Below are positions 44,308 to 52,331 of a stretch of 64,000 bases of DNA, in pieces. A program made the position numbers and the translations under genes. Within the stretch, counting starts at the first letter, position 1. Every line of letters begins with the position of its first letter. Source of the DNA: Acinetobacter johnsonii CIP 64.6 (GTDB lineage Bacteria; Pseudomonadota; Gammaproteobacteria; Pseudomonadales; Moraxellaceae); contig NZ_KB849230.1 of assembly GCF_000368045.1 (NCBI RefSeq), positions 317,892-381,891 on the forward strand. Reading direction: 5' to 3'. The notes under the pieces were generated by a model that was not told where the DNA came from, did no database searches, and saw only the letters and a list, made by a program, of their open reading frames with translations.

Positions 44308-44477
44308 AGTCTCTGCCTTTTTTAATGCTTCTTCTTTTTATATTCTATTTTTCTTTGATTTAATTCTAAAACGCTTTTATGACAAGACGATGACGCTATT
44401 GGCTTAAATCGCGACACTAGAGCTGCTCTGCTTTTTCCGTTACTCTAAACCCAGCTTAAAATTCAGAAGGGTTTTCC

Positions 44478-44849
44478 ATGTTAAACGTGTATGGCATTAA
44501 AAATTGTAATTCAATGAAAAAAGCATTCGACCTACTGAATGAGTTAGGTTTAGCGTATGAGTTTCATGATTATAAAAAACAAGGCATTGATGCTACGACT
44601 GTCAAAACATGGCTCGATCAGATTGGGGCAGATGTGGTCCTGAATAAGAAAGGTACCACTTGGCGTAAGCTGACTGAAGCAGAACAAGAGACTGCTTTAG
44701 CTTCAGAGCAAGGACTGATAGATACTCTCACGACCCATCACAGTCTCATTAAGCGCCCCGTGATTGCAACACCCGATGGTTTTATTGTGGGTTTCAATGA
44801 AGATGCAATTCGTGCCCTAAAGGCATTGTCTTGTCCTGAAATAGATTGA
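44478..44849 (+). CDS. ArsC/Spx-family thioredoxin-fold protein, 3' end altered by IS
   Basis: A 123-residue protein of the ArsC/YffB/Spx group: MLNVYGIKNCNSMKKAFDLL (one N-terminal cysteine, C10), then FHDYKKQGID, LNKKGTTWRKL and HHSLIKRPVIATPDGFIVGFNED. It is closest in style to YffB, a glutathione-dependent reductase of unclear substrate. AGAAGG precedes the ATG. The last seven residues (LSCPEID) are encoded by the IS3 left inverted repeat; without the element the codons would read ...RALKA then TAA. The protein is likely still functional because the core is complete. Confidence 0.85.
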   Translation: MLNVYGIKNCNSMKKAFDLLNELGLAYEFHDYKKQGIDATTVKTWLDQIGADVVLNKKGTTWRKLTEAEQETALASEQGLIDTLTTHHSLIKRPVIATPDGFIVGFNEDAIRALKALSCPEID

Positions 44850-44871
44850 CAGTATTCCACTTCAAACCGAG

Positions 44872-45696
44872 TTAAGCAATTAGCTCGGTTTTAGTTTGCT
44901 CATACATCTGATTCGGGGTGTTCATATTTAAACTTAAATGTGGTCTATAGTAATTATAAATCATGATAGATTCCGTAATTAAGTGATCTAACTCCTTCAT
45001 GGTTTGACATCGTGTAGTTAAAAACTCCTGCTTTAATATTCCATTAATCCGCTCTGCTAATGCATTTTGATATGAGAAACACTGTTTCGCAAGGTATCCA
45101 TCTGTCATGGAAGGACATATCCCATAATGGTGCAATGCCGATTGATATAGCTCAGAGCAATACTGAGAGCCTCTGTCTGAATGATGAATCATCCTAGTCG
45201 CTCGATCCGTCACATGCTGCATCGCCATATGTAGAGCCTGCATAACATTCTCCGCACGCATATCATTCGATAACTTATAACCTTTAATCTGACGGGTATA
45301 AGCATCTGTCACCAATGATAAATAATGTACGCCTTCAGCACTCTCAACATAAGTAATATCACTAACAAAGACTTCGTTGGCTTGCACTGCTGAATAATCC
45401 TTTAATAAATTTGGATGCTTCTTCATCCAATGCTTGCTATCCGTAGTTTTTGTATAGCGACGCTTGGGGCGAATCAATAAATTATGCTCTTTCAATATTT
45501 TAAATAACTGATCCCGTCCACACTTTAAACCACGCTGCAACAATTTGCCTTTAATAAGCCAATACAACTTACGTGTTCCGATACTTGGCATGAGACAACG
45601 ATATTCCATAACCAACTCAAGTATTTGTTCAGTTGCTTGTGCAGTCATTTGAGCACGTTTTTCTGCTTGATAATAAGCTTGTCGGGTGATTCCCAA
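44872..45696 (-). CDS. IS3-family transposase orfB (DDE integrase domain)
   Basis: Catalytic part of the transposase, read as a fusion with orfA by -1 frameshifting. The frame is open from the slippery site at 45765-45771 down to 44872; the listed start (45696) is the first Met codon-like position. It contains the HTH_21 region (EYRCLMPSIGTRKLYWLI) and the DDE triad: D in VSDITYVES, D in HHSDRGSQY, and E in NALAERINGILKQEF, plus YNYYRPHLSLNMNTPNQMY at the end. No disabling change is seen. Confidence 0.92.
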   Translation of the reverse strand: MGITRQAYYQAEKRAQMTAQATEQILELVMEYRCLMPSIGTRKLYWLIKGKLLQRGLKCGRDQLFKILKEHNLLIRPKRRYTKTTDSKHWMKKHPNLLKDYSAVQANEVFVSDITYVESAEGVHYLSLVTDAYTRQIKGYKLSNDMRAENVMQALHMAMQHVTDRATRMIHHSDRGSQYCSELYQSALHHYGICPSMTDGYLAKQCFSYQNALAERINGILKQEFLTTRCQTMKELDHLITESIMIYNYYRPHLSLNMNTPNQMYEQTKTELIA

Positions 45697-45719
45697 CCAC
45701 TGACAATAACGTGAAACGC

Positions 45720-46109
45720 TTAGTCCTCTTTGGCTTTGCCAATCTTTGAAACGTGCTCGGTATACTTTTTTCCAAGATCAGTCCCACATTCTTTATCAAT
45801 GTGATAAATCACATCCTGAATAAATTCAGTTTTAAGCTTTTCTGCGGCTAACTGCTTTTCTAATTGGCGGATTCGTTGTTGGGGTGTTAATTGGCGTTTA
45901 GAAGAAGGCGGCATATTCGAAGTCCAGTCCTGTTGTCCGTGCTTGCGTAACCATACCAGCACAGTTGATCTTCCTTGAATACCATATTTTGCCTGAGCTT
46001 GTTTATAAGTAATTTGCCCTTTTTCTACTTCATGTACAACCATCATTTTAAAGGCAAAGCTATAATCACCTTGTGTACGTTTAACTCTTTGTTCTCGTTC
46101 ATGTTCCAT
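45720..46109 (-). CDS. IS3-family transposase orfA (DNA-binding part)
   Basis: A 129-residue protein with an N-terminal helix-turn-helix (YSFAFKMMVVHEVEKGQITYKQAQAKYGIQGRSTVLVWL) that binds the IS ends, and a leucine-zipper-like segment (LTPQQRIRQLEKQLAAEKLKTEFIQDVI). Near its end, codons AAA-AAG (45770-45765), preceded by an A, form the A AAA AAG slippery heptamer that shifts ribosomes to orfB in the -1 frame. OrfA alone usually acts as an inhibitor. Confidence 0.92.
   Translation of the reverse strand: MEHEREQRVKRTQGDYSFAFKMMVVHEVEKGQITYKQAQAKYGIQGRSTVLVWLRKHGQQDWTSNMPPSSKRQLTPQQRIRQLEKQLAAEKLKTEFIQDVIYHIDKECGTDLGKKYTEHVSKIGKAKED
45765..45771 (-). promoter_or_regulatory. -1 programmed frameshift site of the IS3 element
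   Basis: On the minus strand the heptamer is A AAA AAG in the zero frame of orfA. After slippage the orfB frame stays open with no stop through to 44872 (first residues KVYRARFKDWQSQRG). Frame arithmetic of the two genes agrees with -1. Confidence 0.88.
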
Positions 46110-46165
46110 AAAATAAGCCTCTTAAAGGTGTAAACTTATTTCAGGACGGGACACATAACAAAAAC

Positions 46166-46195
46166 AAAAAAGCCGAGCAATTGCTCGGCTTTTTT
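46166..46195. terminator. Bidirectional terminator, originally shared by arsC-like and DUF2147 genes
   Basis: A perfect palindrome of two 15-nt arms: AAAAAAGCCGAGCAA (46166-46180) / TTGCTCGGCTTTTTT (46181-46195). Before IS insertion it lay directly behind the ArsC-like stop codon. Confidence 0.92.
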
Positions 46196-46207
46196 TGTTG
46201 GATGAGA

Positions 46208-46645
46208 TTAGTTCGCGCGAATCCAAGTTTGGTTACGGCCAAGTGCAGCCACACCAATATAGCCACGAAGCTCTAGTTTTTTACCACCAGCAGCAATGTT
46301 GCCTTTTAATTTATAAGTTTTACCCGTTTGCGGATCTAAAATTGATCCACCTTCATAGCTTGTACCACCCGCGTTTTTCAGACCATGTACAATCGTTAAA
46401 CCTTTCAACGATTTGTTTTTGTATGGGCCTTCACACTTGGTACATGCATTTTCTTCACCTGGTGTCAAAATACCTTGAATACTCGCAGTTAAAGTTCCAT
46501 TTTTTTGCTCTGTGAATTTAACCAAAGCTTTCGCTTGTTTAGTTTTGTCATCAATCGTTTTCCAAACAGTGCCATTCAGCGGATCTGCTGCATGAGCTAG
46601 AGCGGTTAATCCTAGTACGCTTAGTGCAAGTGCAATTTTTTTCAT
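46208..46645 (-). CDS. DUF2147 domain secreted protein
   Basis: A 145-residue exported protein with signal peptide MKKIALALSVLGLTALAHA. The DUF2147 domain follows: GTVWKTIDDKTKQAKALVKF, CTKCEGPYKNKSLKGL, GGSILDPQTGKTYKLKGNI and LELRGYIGVAALGRNQTW. The CxxC pair may form a disulfide in the periplasm. Function unknown. The ATG at 46645 has GGGA at suitable distance, better than the ATG at 46654, which lies on the ribosome-binding site. A 13-bp dyad GTCTA-gta-TAGAC (46663-46675) lies in its leader. Confidence 0.85.
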   Translation of the reverse strand: MKKIALALSVLGLTALAHAADPLNGTVWKTIDDKTKQAKALVKFTEQKNGTLTASIQGILTPGEENACTKCEGPYKNKSLKGLTIVHGLKNAGGTSYEGGSILDPQTGKTYKLKGNIAAGGKKLELRGYIGVAALGRNQTWIRAN

Positions 46646-46800
46646 TTTTGTCATTTCCCTAGTCTAGTATAGACGACTATCATTATTAAAAAGTCACAAC
46701 AATTTTTCAATTTTTCAATGTGACCAATTAGTGTAACCTTGTAAATTATGTTGGTAAATACACAAACTCAAGGTAAAACAAATAACAAAATGGAATAACT

Positions 46801-47712
46801 ATGAAGATTGCCGATCCATGGAAACAAATTTTTACGGAGCAGTTGTTAAAAACCACGATTCGAACCCCAAGTCGCTTTAGTCTCCCACCCAGTAGTCAGC
46901 GGTTTCTTCTTGAACAAATGTGCCGTGCATTTCCGCTCAATAAATCGATTCGGATTCGCCCTCTACGTCTTGCAGGCCTGCGTGCGGAAGAATTAAAACC
47001 TGAAACTGAAGCCACTCAGCTCATTTTGCACATTCATGGTGGGGCTTTCTTTTTAGGTTCAATGAATACCCATCGCGCGTTTGTCTCAGACCTTGCAGCC
47101 AGCACACAAATGCAGGTTATTCACCTTGACTATCCTTTGTCACCTGAACATCCCTATCCTGAAGCTATTGATGCGCTGTTTGATGTTTATCAGCTGTTAT
47201 TGGAACAAGGTATACAGGCCAAAGATATTATTTTATCGGGGGATTCATGTGGTGCAAATTTAGCGCTAGCCTTAGCACTACGCATTCGTGATGAGCAACG
47301 TCCTCAAGTCAGTGGATTAATTCTACTTTCGCCGTTTTTGGATTTAAGCTTAACCAGTGAGTCTATTCGCTATAACAGCAAGCTTGATGCACTATTATCC
47401 GTCGAAGCCCTTGAAACAGGCATCGACTATTATGTCCCAGAACAAATTGACCCAGCGGACCCGCTCGTTTCACCTTTATTTGATGATTTAGCAGACCTCC
47501 CGCCAACCCTTGTACAAGTCGGTTCGAAAGAAATTCTCTTGGACGATGCGCAGCGGTTTAGAGATAAAGCGACCAAGGCAGGTGTAGATGTGACATTTAA
47601 ACTATACACAGGCATGTGGCATAACTTTCAAATGTTTAATGCATGGTTTCCAGAAGCTAAAATGGCATTGGATGACATCGCAACGTTTGCTCAAGCGCTT
47701 GACCAAGACTAA
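46801..47712 (+). CDS. Alpha/beta hydrolase, hormone-sensitive-lipase (HSL) type
   Basis: A 303-residue esterase/lipase of the bacterial HSL group (family IV). The oxyanion-hole motif HGGAFFLGS sits at about residues 79-87, the nucleophile elbow SGDSCGANLALA near residue 150 (Ser nucleophile), the catalytic Asp near DPLVSPLFDDLADLPPTLVQVGSKEILLDDA, and His in YTGMWHNFQMF near residue 276. No signal peptide, so it is cytoplasmic and acts on short-chain esters. RBS GGAA lies before the ATG. It stands alone. Confidence 0.92.
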   Translation: MKIADPWKQIFTEQLLKTTIRTPSRFSLPPSSQRFLLEQMCRAFPLNKSIRIRPLRLAGLRAEELKPETEATQLILHIHGGAFFLGSMNTHRAFVSDLAASTQMQVIHLDYPLSPEHPYPEAIDALFDVYQLLLEQGIQAKDIILSGDSCGANLALALALRIRDEQRPQVSGLILLSPFLDLSLTSESIRYNSKLDALLSVEALETGIDYYVPEQIDPADPLVSPLFDDLADLPPTLVQVGSKEILLDDAQRFRDKATKAGVDVTFKLYTGMWHNFQMFNAWFPEAKMALDDIATFAQALDQD

Positions 47713-47725
47713 ACAAATTCCGCAT

Positions 47726-47751
47726 AAAAAAAGGTCAGCTGAACGCTGACC
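47726..47751 (-). terminator. azoR terminator
   Basis: GGTCAGC (47733-47739) / GCTGACC (47745-47751). On the minus strand it is followed by seven T (47732-47726). It may also serve the convergent hydrolase gene. Confidence 0.82.
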
Positions 47752-47784
47752 AAATGAGGAATCATGGAACTACAGTTATTGTTA

Positions 47785-48351
47785 TTAGATCGCTTGCACC
47801 TGCGCTAAAGCTGCTGCAATGGCTTTGTCTTTCAGCTCTGGGCCCATATTCACGCCTTCAGCACGAATGATTTCAACATCGGTCACACCAGTAAAATTAA
47901 AAACAGTTTTTAAGAAGCCTTCTTGGAAGTCAACAGGACTATTTTCACCATAGACACCACCGCGACTACTGGCAATATAGGCTTTCTTGTCACCAGCCAA
48001 ACCGACAGGACCATTTTCCGTATATTTAAAGGTACGACCTGCAACACTAATGCGGTCAATCCATGCTTTTAAAGTCGAAGTAATCCCGAAGTTATACATC
48101 GCCGCACCAATCACCACAACGTCCGCATCTAAGTATTGTTGAATAATACGTTCGCCCAGAGCCGATTGTTCTACATTTTGACCCATTAAAATTTCTGCGT
48201 CTAAATGTGGAATCGGCTGCGTTGCCAAGTCCAAATATTCAACCTCAACTTGTGCATGCTTTTCGCTGAGTTGCGAAACAATGGCTTGGCTCAACTGACG
48301 AGATACAGAGGCATCCGCCATAATACTTGAATCAATGTGTAAAACTTTCAT
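47785..48351 (-). CDS. azoR: FMN-dependent NADH-azoreductase
   Basis: Flavodoxin-fold quinone/azo reductase that transfers two electrons from NADH to quinones and azo dyes. The 188-residue protein shows MKVLHIDSSIMADASVSRQLS (FMN phosphate loop), AAMYNFGITSTLKAWIDRI (signature of the AzoR/ACP phosphodiesterase-like family), and SSRGGVYGE. The ATG at 48351 follows GGGA at seven bases; an earlier ATG at 48366 would add five residues. Monocistronic; probably part of electrophile defence. Confidence 0.93.
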   Translation of the reverse strand: MKVLHIDSSIMADASVSRQLSQAIVSQLSEKHAQVEVEYLDLATQPIPHLDAEILMGQNVEQSALGERIIQQYLDADVVVIGAAMYNFGITSTLKAWIDRISVAGRTFKYTENGPVGLAGDKKAYIASSRGGVYGENSPVDFQEGFLKTVFNFTGVTDVEIIRAEGVNMGPELKDKAIAAALAQVQAI

Positions 48352-48605
48352 GGGATGTTCCCGCATAATCTTTATTGAATAGCTGCATCTTAAAAGAATC
48401 CCGCTCTTAGAATAATTGGTTTATTTAAAACACTATGTTGCAAAAATAGAACACTTTTCCCTTTTTATAGGGATATTTTTTCTATGATTTTAGATGCTAT
48501 CTTTAAATTCAATTTTAAGAATTAATTACACTATTTAAATTTAAAAGAATATGAAAGTAGAGGATAAAAAGATTGAATGAATTCACTAGCCTCCAGCTCT
48601 AAAAA

Positions 48606-48645
48606 ATTAAATAAAAATAAACTTTATTAAATAAAAATAAACTTT
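48606..48645. repeat. Perfect tandem duplication of a 20-bp unit
   Basis: The 20-mer ATTAAATAAAAATAAACTTT occurs twice in direct succession (48606-48625 and 48626-48645), about 30 bases before the diguanylate cyclase start, in the untranslated leader or promoter. The remaining gap 48367-48605 is AT-rich without other structure. Confidence 0.9.
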
Positions 48646-48674
48646 CTCACTATTTACTGGAAGAGGAAGTCATC

Positions 48675-49832
48675 ATGAATTGGAGCACCTTGAAAAAGTG
48701 CATTCTGATGTTGGTTTTGGCTTGCATTATTCATGTTGCTTGGCTCGGTTGGGATAGCTTTATCCTACTGAACCCGCAATATTGGCAGGTGGTCAATCTC
48801 GATATTGTACGCATCCAATTTGTACTGAACTCTATCTTTTTACTGACCTTGTCAGGACTGATTTATCCCTGCTATGTCCTACATGATCGCGTCTGGGTAC
48901 AGCGTTTTTTACCCTATGTCGCGATCGGGATTTTTGTCATTTCTCTTTGCCAAGACAGTTATTTCGTCGGCGTATTAAGCCCAATGACTATGATTACCTA
49001 CATGTGCTTGCTGACCGTGGGCTTAGTCCTGTTTAAACGCAAAATCATTTATATCATGCTGATTCCCGCAACCAGTTTTTTGGTCTTTTCAGGCTATCTC
49101 AGTTTTATAGATGTCATGCCCTACTCTCCACTTTTCACCATTAACGGCAAGCTGTTTTATAATGGGTTTTGGTTATTTTCAATGCTGTATTTCATTGCCC
49201 CTATTCTTGTCACTTGTCTGATTTTATTTGAAATCTTACTCAGTCAATGGCGGCATCGTGAGCGACTAATTCAACATTTAAGTCAGATCGACCCACTGAC
49301 CAATACATTTAACCGTCGCCGTATTAGGCAAAGTTTAGAGTATTTGCATCAGCAAGATCCGCATAATCCCTATGCCGTCGTCCTCTTAGATCTCGATCAT
49401 TTTAAAAGCATCAATGACCAATTTGGACATCATATGGGAGATAACGTGCTCATCGCCGTGAGCCAAGAATTAAATGACCAGATACAAAAACATGACCTAG
49501 TGGGGCGCTTTGGCGGAGAGGAGTTTATCCTTATTTTAAAACATGCTTCACTCCCTAAAGCCTATCAAATTGCGGAACGTTGTCGCACTACCATCGAGGC
49601 TTTAGTCATTAGCAATGATGAAGGTCAATCTATCCACGTTACAGCTAGTTTTGGTATTGCACAATCTCACCATGGACTCAGACCTCAGCAAGTTTTGAGT
49701 CAAGCAGACAAAGCACTCTATGCCGCTAAAGCCAGTGGACGTAATCAAATCAAATGCTATCTTGAAATCAATCCCGGTGAGATCAAATATAGCGCCGCAT
49801 GTGCAGACACACAGCATATTTCACCTAACTAA
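48675..49832 (+). CDS. Membrane-bound diguanylate cyclase (GGDEF domain)
   Basis: A 385-residue protein with about six transmembrane helices in residues 8-195 and a C-terminal GGDEF domain (about 210-365): DPLTNTFNRRRI, VLLDLDHFKSINDQFGH, GRFGGEEFILIL (active GGEEF), and ASFGIAQ. It should make cyclic di-GMP at the inner membrane in response to an unknown signal. The inhibitory RxxD site just before GGEEF is not present (the position reads QKHD), so product inhibition through it is unlikely. AGAGGAAG lies before the ATG. A 20-bp tandem duplication lies in the leader. It overlaps the convergent GST by four bases. Confidence 0.92.
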   Translation: MNWSTLKKCILMLVLACIIHVAWLGWDSFILLNPQYWQVVNLDIVRIQFVLNSIFLLTLSGLIYPCYVLHDRVWVQRFLPYVAIGIFVISLCQDSYFVGVLSPMTMITYMCLLTVGLVLFKRKIIYIMLIPATSFLVFSGYLSFIDVMPYSPLFTINGKLFYNGFWLFSMLYFIAPILVTCLILFEILLSQWRHRERLIQHLSQIDPLTNTFNRRRIRQSLEYLHQQDPHNPYAVVLLDLDHFKSINDQFGHHMGDNVLIAVSQELNDQIQKHDLVGRFGGEEFILILKHASLPKAYQIAERCRTTIEALVISNDEGQSIHVTASFGIAQSHHGLRPQQVLSQADKALYAAKASGRNQIKCYLEINPGEIKYSAACADTQHISPN

Positions 49833-50467
49833 ACTGCTTCTGCCCGTGCCGCGTCGACCCATTGTTTAACCGCAGAATGCTGCATAATGTGTTGCATATA
49901 CTGCTGGCTGCATTCAGATACAGGCAGTGCATAACTCTTGAAACGCATCACCACAGGTGCATAGAAGGCGTCGGCTATAGAAAAATCACCAAATAGAAAG
50001 GTATGCTCATCCGAACGCTGTGCCCAAATTTGTTCAATTCGTTCGACATCTGCTCTTAATTCAGCATGCTGCGCACACAAAGCTAGCCCCTCAGCTATGC
50101 TGTACTGCGCTTGAATATTCATCGGGCATAATTGGCGTAGTGCCATAAAACTACTGTGCATCTCACCACTGATACTCCGTGCTTCTGCTCTCAAATAGTC
50201 AAGCTTGGGCCACAGGGCTAAATCTGGATTTTGCTCAGCCAAATATTCACAGATGGCTAAAGAGTCCCAAACTTTAAATTCACCCACGTCCAATATGGGC
50301 ACTTTAGCATTGGCATGAATGTGGGACAGTTGCTGCTTAAAGGTGGGGGCTTCTGCATCAAAACGAATGAGGATTTCTTCAAAATCCAGATCAAATGCAG
50401 TCAAGACCAACCACGCTCGCATCGACCAACTGGAGTAATTTTTATTGGCAATATATAAACGTTGCAT
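49829..50467 (-). CDS. Glutathione S-transferase family protein
   Basis: A 212-residue GST with an N-terminal thioredoxin-like domain (MQRLYIANKNYSSWSMRAWL, catalytic Ser likely in NYSSWS; cis-Pro in KVPIL; DSLAICEYLAE for the glutathione gamma-glutamyl contact) and an all-helical C-terminal domain with FLFGDFSIADAFYAPVV. The YSSWSMRAW motif is seen in a GST group often annotated as yfcF/zeta-like. Substrate unknown. The ATG at 50467 follows GAGAAGG. It lies 19 bases after dsbD, so it is probably co-transcribed. Confidence 0.88.
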   Translation of the reverse strand: MQRLYIANKNYSSWSMRAWLVLTAFDLDFEEILIRFDAEAPTFKQQLSHIHANAKVPILDVGEFKVWDSLAICEYLAEQNPDLALWPKLDYLRAEARSISGEMHSSFMALRQLCPMNIQAQYSIAEGLALCAQHAELRADVERIEQIWAQRSDEHTFLFGDFSIADAFYAPVVMRFKSYALPVSECSQQYMQHIMQHSAVKQWVDAARAEAV

Positions 50468-50485
50468 CACCCTTCTCCCTCAGGT

Positions 50486-52312
50486 TTAAAAACGTTGTAA
50501 TTGAGCTAAAAGTTCAGCCTCAGTAAATGCACCGGTTAAACGTAAACCACGAATTTCTTGTTGTGAGGCATCTAAGAATAAATAGGTCGGTGGTCCTAAA
50601 ATATCCCACTGGTTTAAGAGCAGTTGATGGGTTGCATCGTAATGACTCAAATCTAATTTGATCAAATAATACGGCGCAAGCGCTTGCTGTACCGTTGCAG
50701 ACTTTAATATACGGTGTTCAATCGGCTGACAAGCAACACACCAATCAGCATAGACATCGATAATGATCTTTTGACCTTTTGGTGCTTGTGCCAAGAGCTG
50801 CTTAAACTCCGTTGCCGTCGCTGCCACATGCCAACGTGCAGATGTAGCCACTGGCGCTTCAAAGAAACGCTGACTCTGCTGATATTGGCTATAGGCAATG
50901 TACGTCCCGCCAATGATTAAAGCCACAATGTACAGCATACGCAACTGAGTTTTATGCCACATCAAACGATACAACACATAAATAATAAAGCTCAAGCCTA
51001 GCAGCAGACTCAGTGCTTGCATCCATGTTTCAGAAAGCAAAGGACGCACAAAATACAGCGCTAAAGCCAACATGATGAAAGCAAAGAATACCCGAACCTG
51101 ATTCATCCACAGACCAGCACGAGGCAATACCTTAGCACCCAGCACGCTTGCCAATAACAATGGTGTCCCCATACCAAAGCCTAAGGTGAACAGCAAAATG
51201 GCCCCTTGCCACTGGCTTTGTGTCTGTGAAATAAATAGTAAAGCGCCTGCCAAAGGTGCCGTCATACACGGTCCAACCAACAGCGCAGAGATCATGCCCA
51301 TAATCGCGGCACTGATCAGGCTGCCACCCTTTTGCATAGACTGGATATGATCGAGTTTATTCACCACGGCTTGCGGCAGTTTAAGTTCAAACAAACCAAA
51401 TAGATTGAGCGCGAATAAAACAAAAAGAATGCTAAAAGCAATCAGGGTAGATGGCTGTTGTAACCAACGCTGGAAGTTCAAACCCGCAGATGAGGCCACC
51501 AAGCCCAAAATGGCATAGACCATGGCCATACTGCACACAAAGACCAAGGCAATCATCCATGCTTTGAGGCCTTTGCTATCGCGAATAATTAATGAGGTTA
51601 AAATCGGCAACATCGGCAAAGAACACGGCGTAAACGCGAGTAATATCCCGAGGCCAAAGAACAGTAATAAACCATAGGCCAATGAGCTTTTGGCTAACTC
51701 TTCAGACCAAATTTGATCTTGCGCAGCCATCGCATCGGAAGCTGTTACGGCGGGTTCAGCAGTGACTGTTGGGTTGATCGGCTCAAATTGCGAATTCGAC
51801 TGCGCGGCTAAATCTAACAGTCGTTTTGATCCACCCGCTTGATCTTGTAGGCTGACCAAGCCATTGACATCAGTTTTAAACTCAATACTTTGCGGTGGAT
51901 AGCAAATGCGATCTTTGGCACAGCCTTGCCAAGTCACCTTATAAGTTTGTGAAGCCTGTGTGTCTAAGTCAAATTGCACTTGTTGATAATAAACTTGGGT
52001 GTGTCCATAGTTTTCATCATACAAATCATGCGCAGGCGGCAGCTCAAGCTTAAGGGGCTGACCCGCCTGCTGTACTTCAAATTTGTGCTGATACAGATAA
52101 TACTGTTCAGGGATATTCCAGTGCAGTTGAGCGGTATGCTCAGTCGTGGATTCCACTGTAAATGGAAAAGCATCTTCAGCTGAAAGGAGTGGAGTTTCTG
52201 CATGAACGTTTAGGATACTGGCCCAGATACACAGATTGATGATCAATACTGACAGCGCCAGATACCACGTTTTGCCGCTCATCCCCTGTTTCAGATGAAG
52301 ATGCTTTTTCAT
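50486..52312 (-). CDS. dsbD: Thiol:disulfide interchange protein DsbD
   Basis: DsbD carries electrons from cytoplasmic thioredoxin across the inner membrane to periplasmic DsbC, DsbG and cytochrome c maturation proteins. The 608-residue protein has a signal/anchor region, the periplasmic alpha domain with the GCAKDRICYPP cysteine pair, and eight membrane helices with the two transfer cysteines in FTPCSLPMLP and VGPCMTAPL. The C-terminal thioredoxin-like domain has YADWCVACQPIE (CxxC). All six redox cysteines are present. It precedes the GST gene and follows the OM protein gene. Confidence 0.95.
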   Translation of the reverse strand: MKKHLHLKQGMSGKTWYLALSVLIINLCIWASILNVHAETPLLSAEDAFPFTVESTTEHTAQLHWNIPEQYYLYQHKFEVQQAGQPLKLELPPAHDLYDENYGHTQVYYQQVQFDLDTQASQTYKVTWQGCAKDRICYPPQSIEFKTDVNGLVSLQDQAGGSKRLLDLAAQSNSQFEPINPTVTAEPAVTASDAMAAQDQIWSEELAKSSLAYGLLLFFGLGILLAFTPCSLPMLPILTSLIIRDSKGLKAWMIALVFVCSMAMVYAILGLVASSAGLNFQRWLQQPSTLIAFSILFVLFALNLFGLFELKLPQAVVNKLDHIQSMQKGGSLISAAIMGMISALLVGPCMTAPLAGALLFISQTQSQWQGAILLFTLGFGMGTPLLLASVLGAKVLPRAGLWMNQVRVFFAFIMLALALYFVRPLLSETWMQALSLLLGLSFIIYVLYRLMWHKTQLRMLYIVALIIGGTYIAYSQYQQSQRFFEAPVATSARWHVAATATEFKQLLAQAPKGQKIIIDVYADWCVACQPIEHRILKSATVQQALAPYYLIKLDLSHYDATHQLLLNQWDILGPPTYLFLDASQQEIRGLRLTGAFTEAELLAQLQRF

Positions 52313-52331
52313 AATATGTTCTTTTTTCTAA

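Larger units (their letters stand above)
44827..46153 (-). mobile_element. IS3-family insertion sequence, complete, 1327 bp
   Basis: A complete element with imperfect terminal inverted repeats. The left end (44827, inward) is TGTCTTGTCCTGAAATAG and the right end (46153, minus strand, inward) is TGTCCCGTCCTGAAATAA. It is flanked by 3-bp direct repeats CAT (44824-44826 and 46154-46156), the typical IS3 target duplication. It encodes overlapping orfA and orfB on the minus strand with an A6G frameshift site. It landed in the stop codon of the ArsC-like gene. Both reading frames look intact, so it may be active. Confidence 0.92.

Noticed and set aside
44061..44309. 82-codon plus-strand open frame between crc and the ArsC-like gene
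   Set aside because: Composition is not protein-like, there is no ribosome-binding site, and it runs through the GGA-rich hairpins and the terminator of the proposed small RNA.
46195..46515. 106-codon plus-strand frame opposite DUF2147 gene
   Set aside because: It begins in the terminator and is antisense to a gene with a clear signal peptide.
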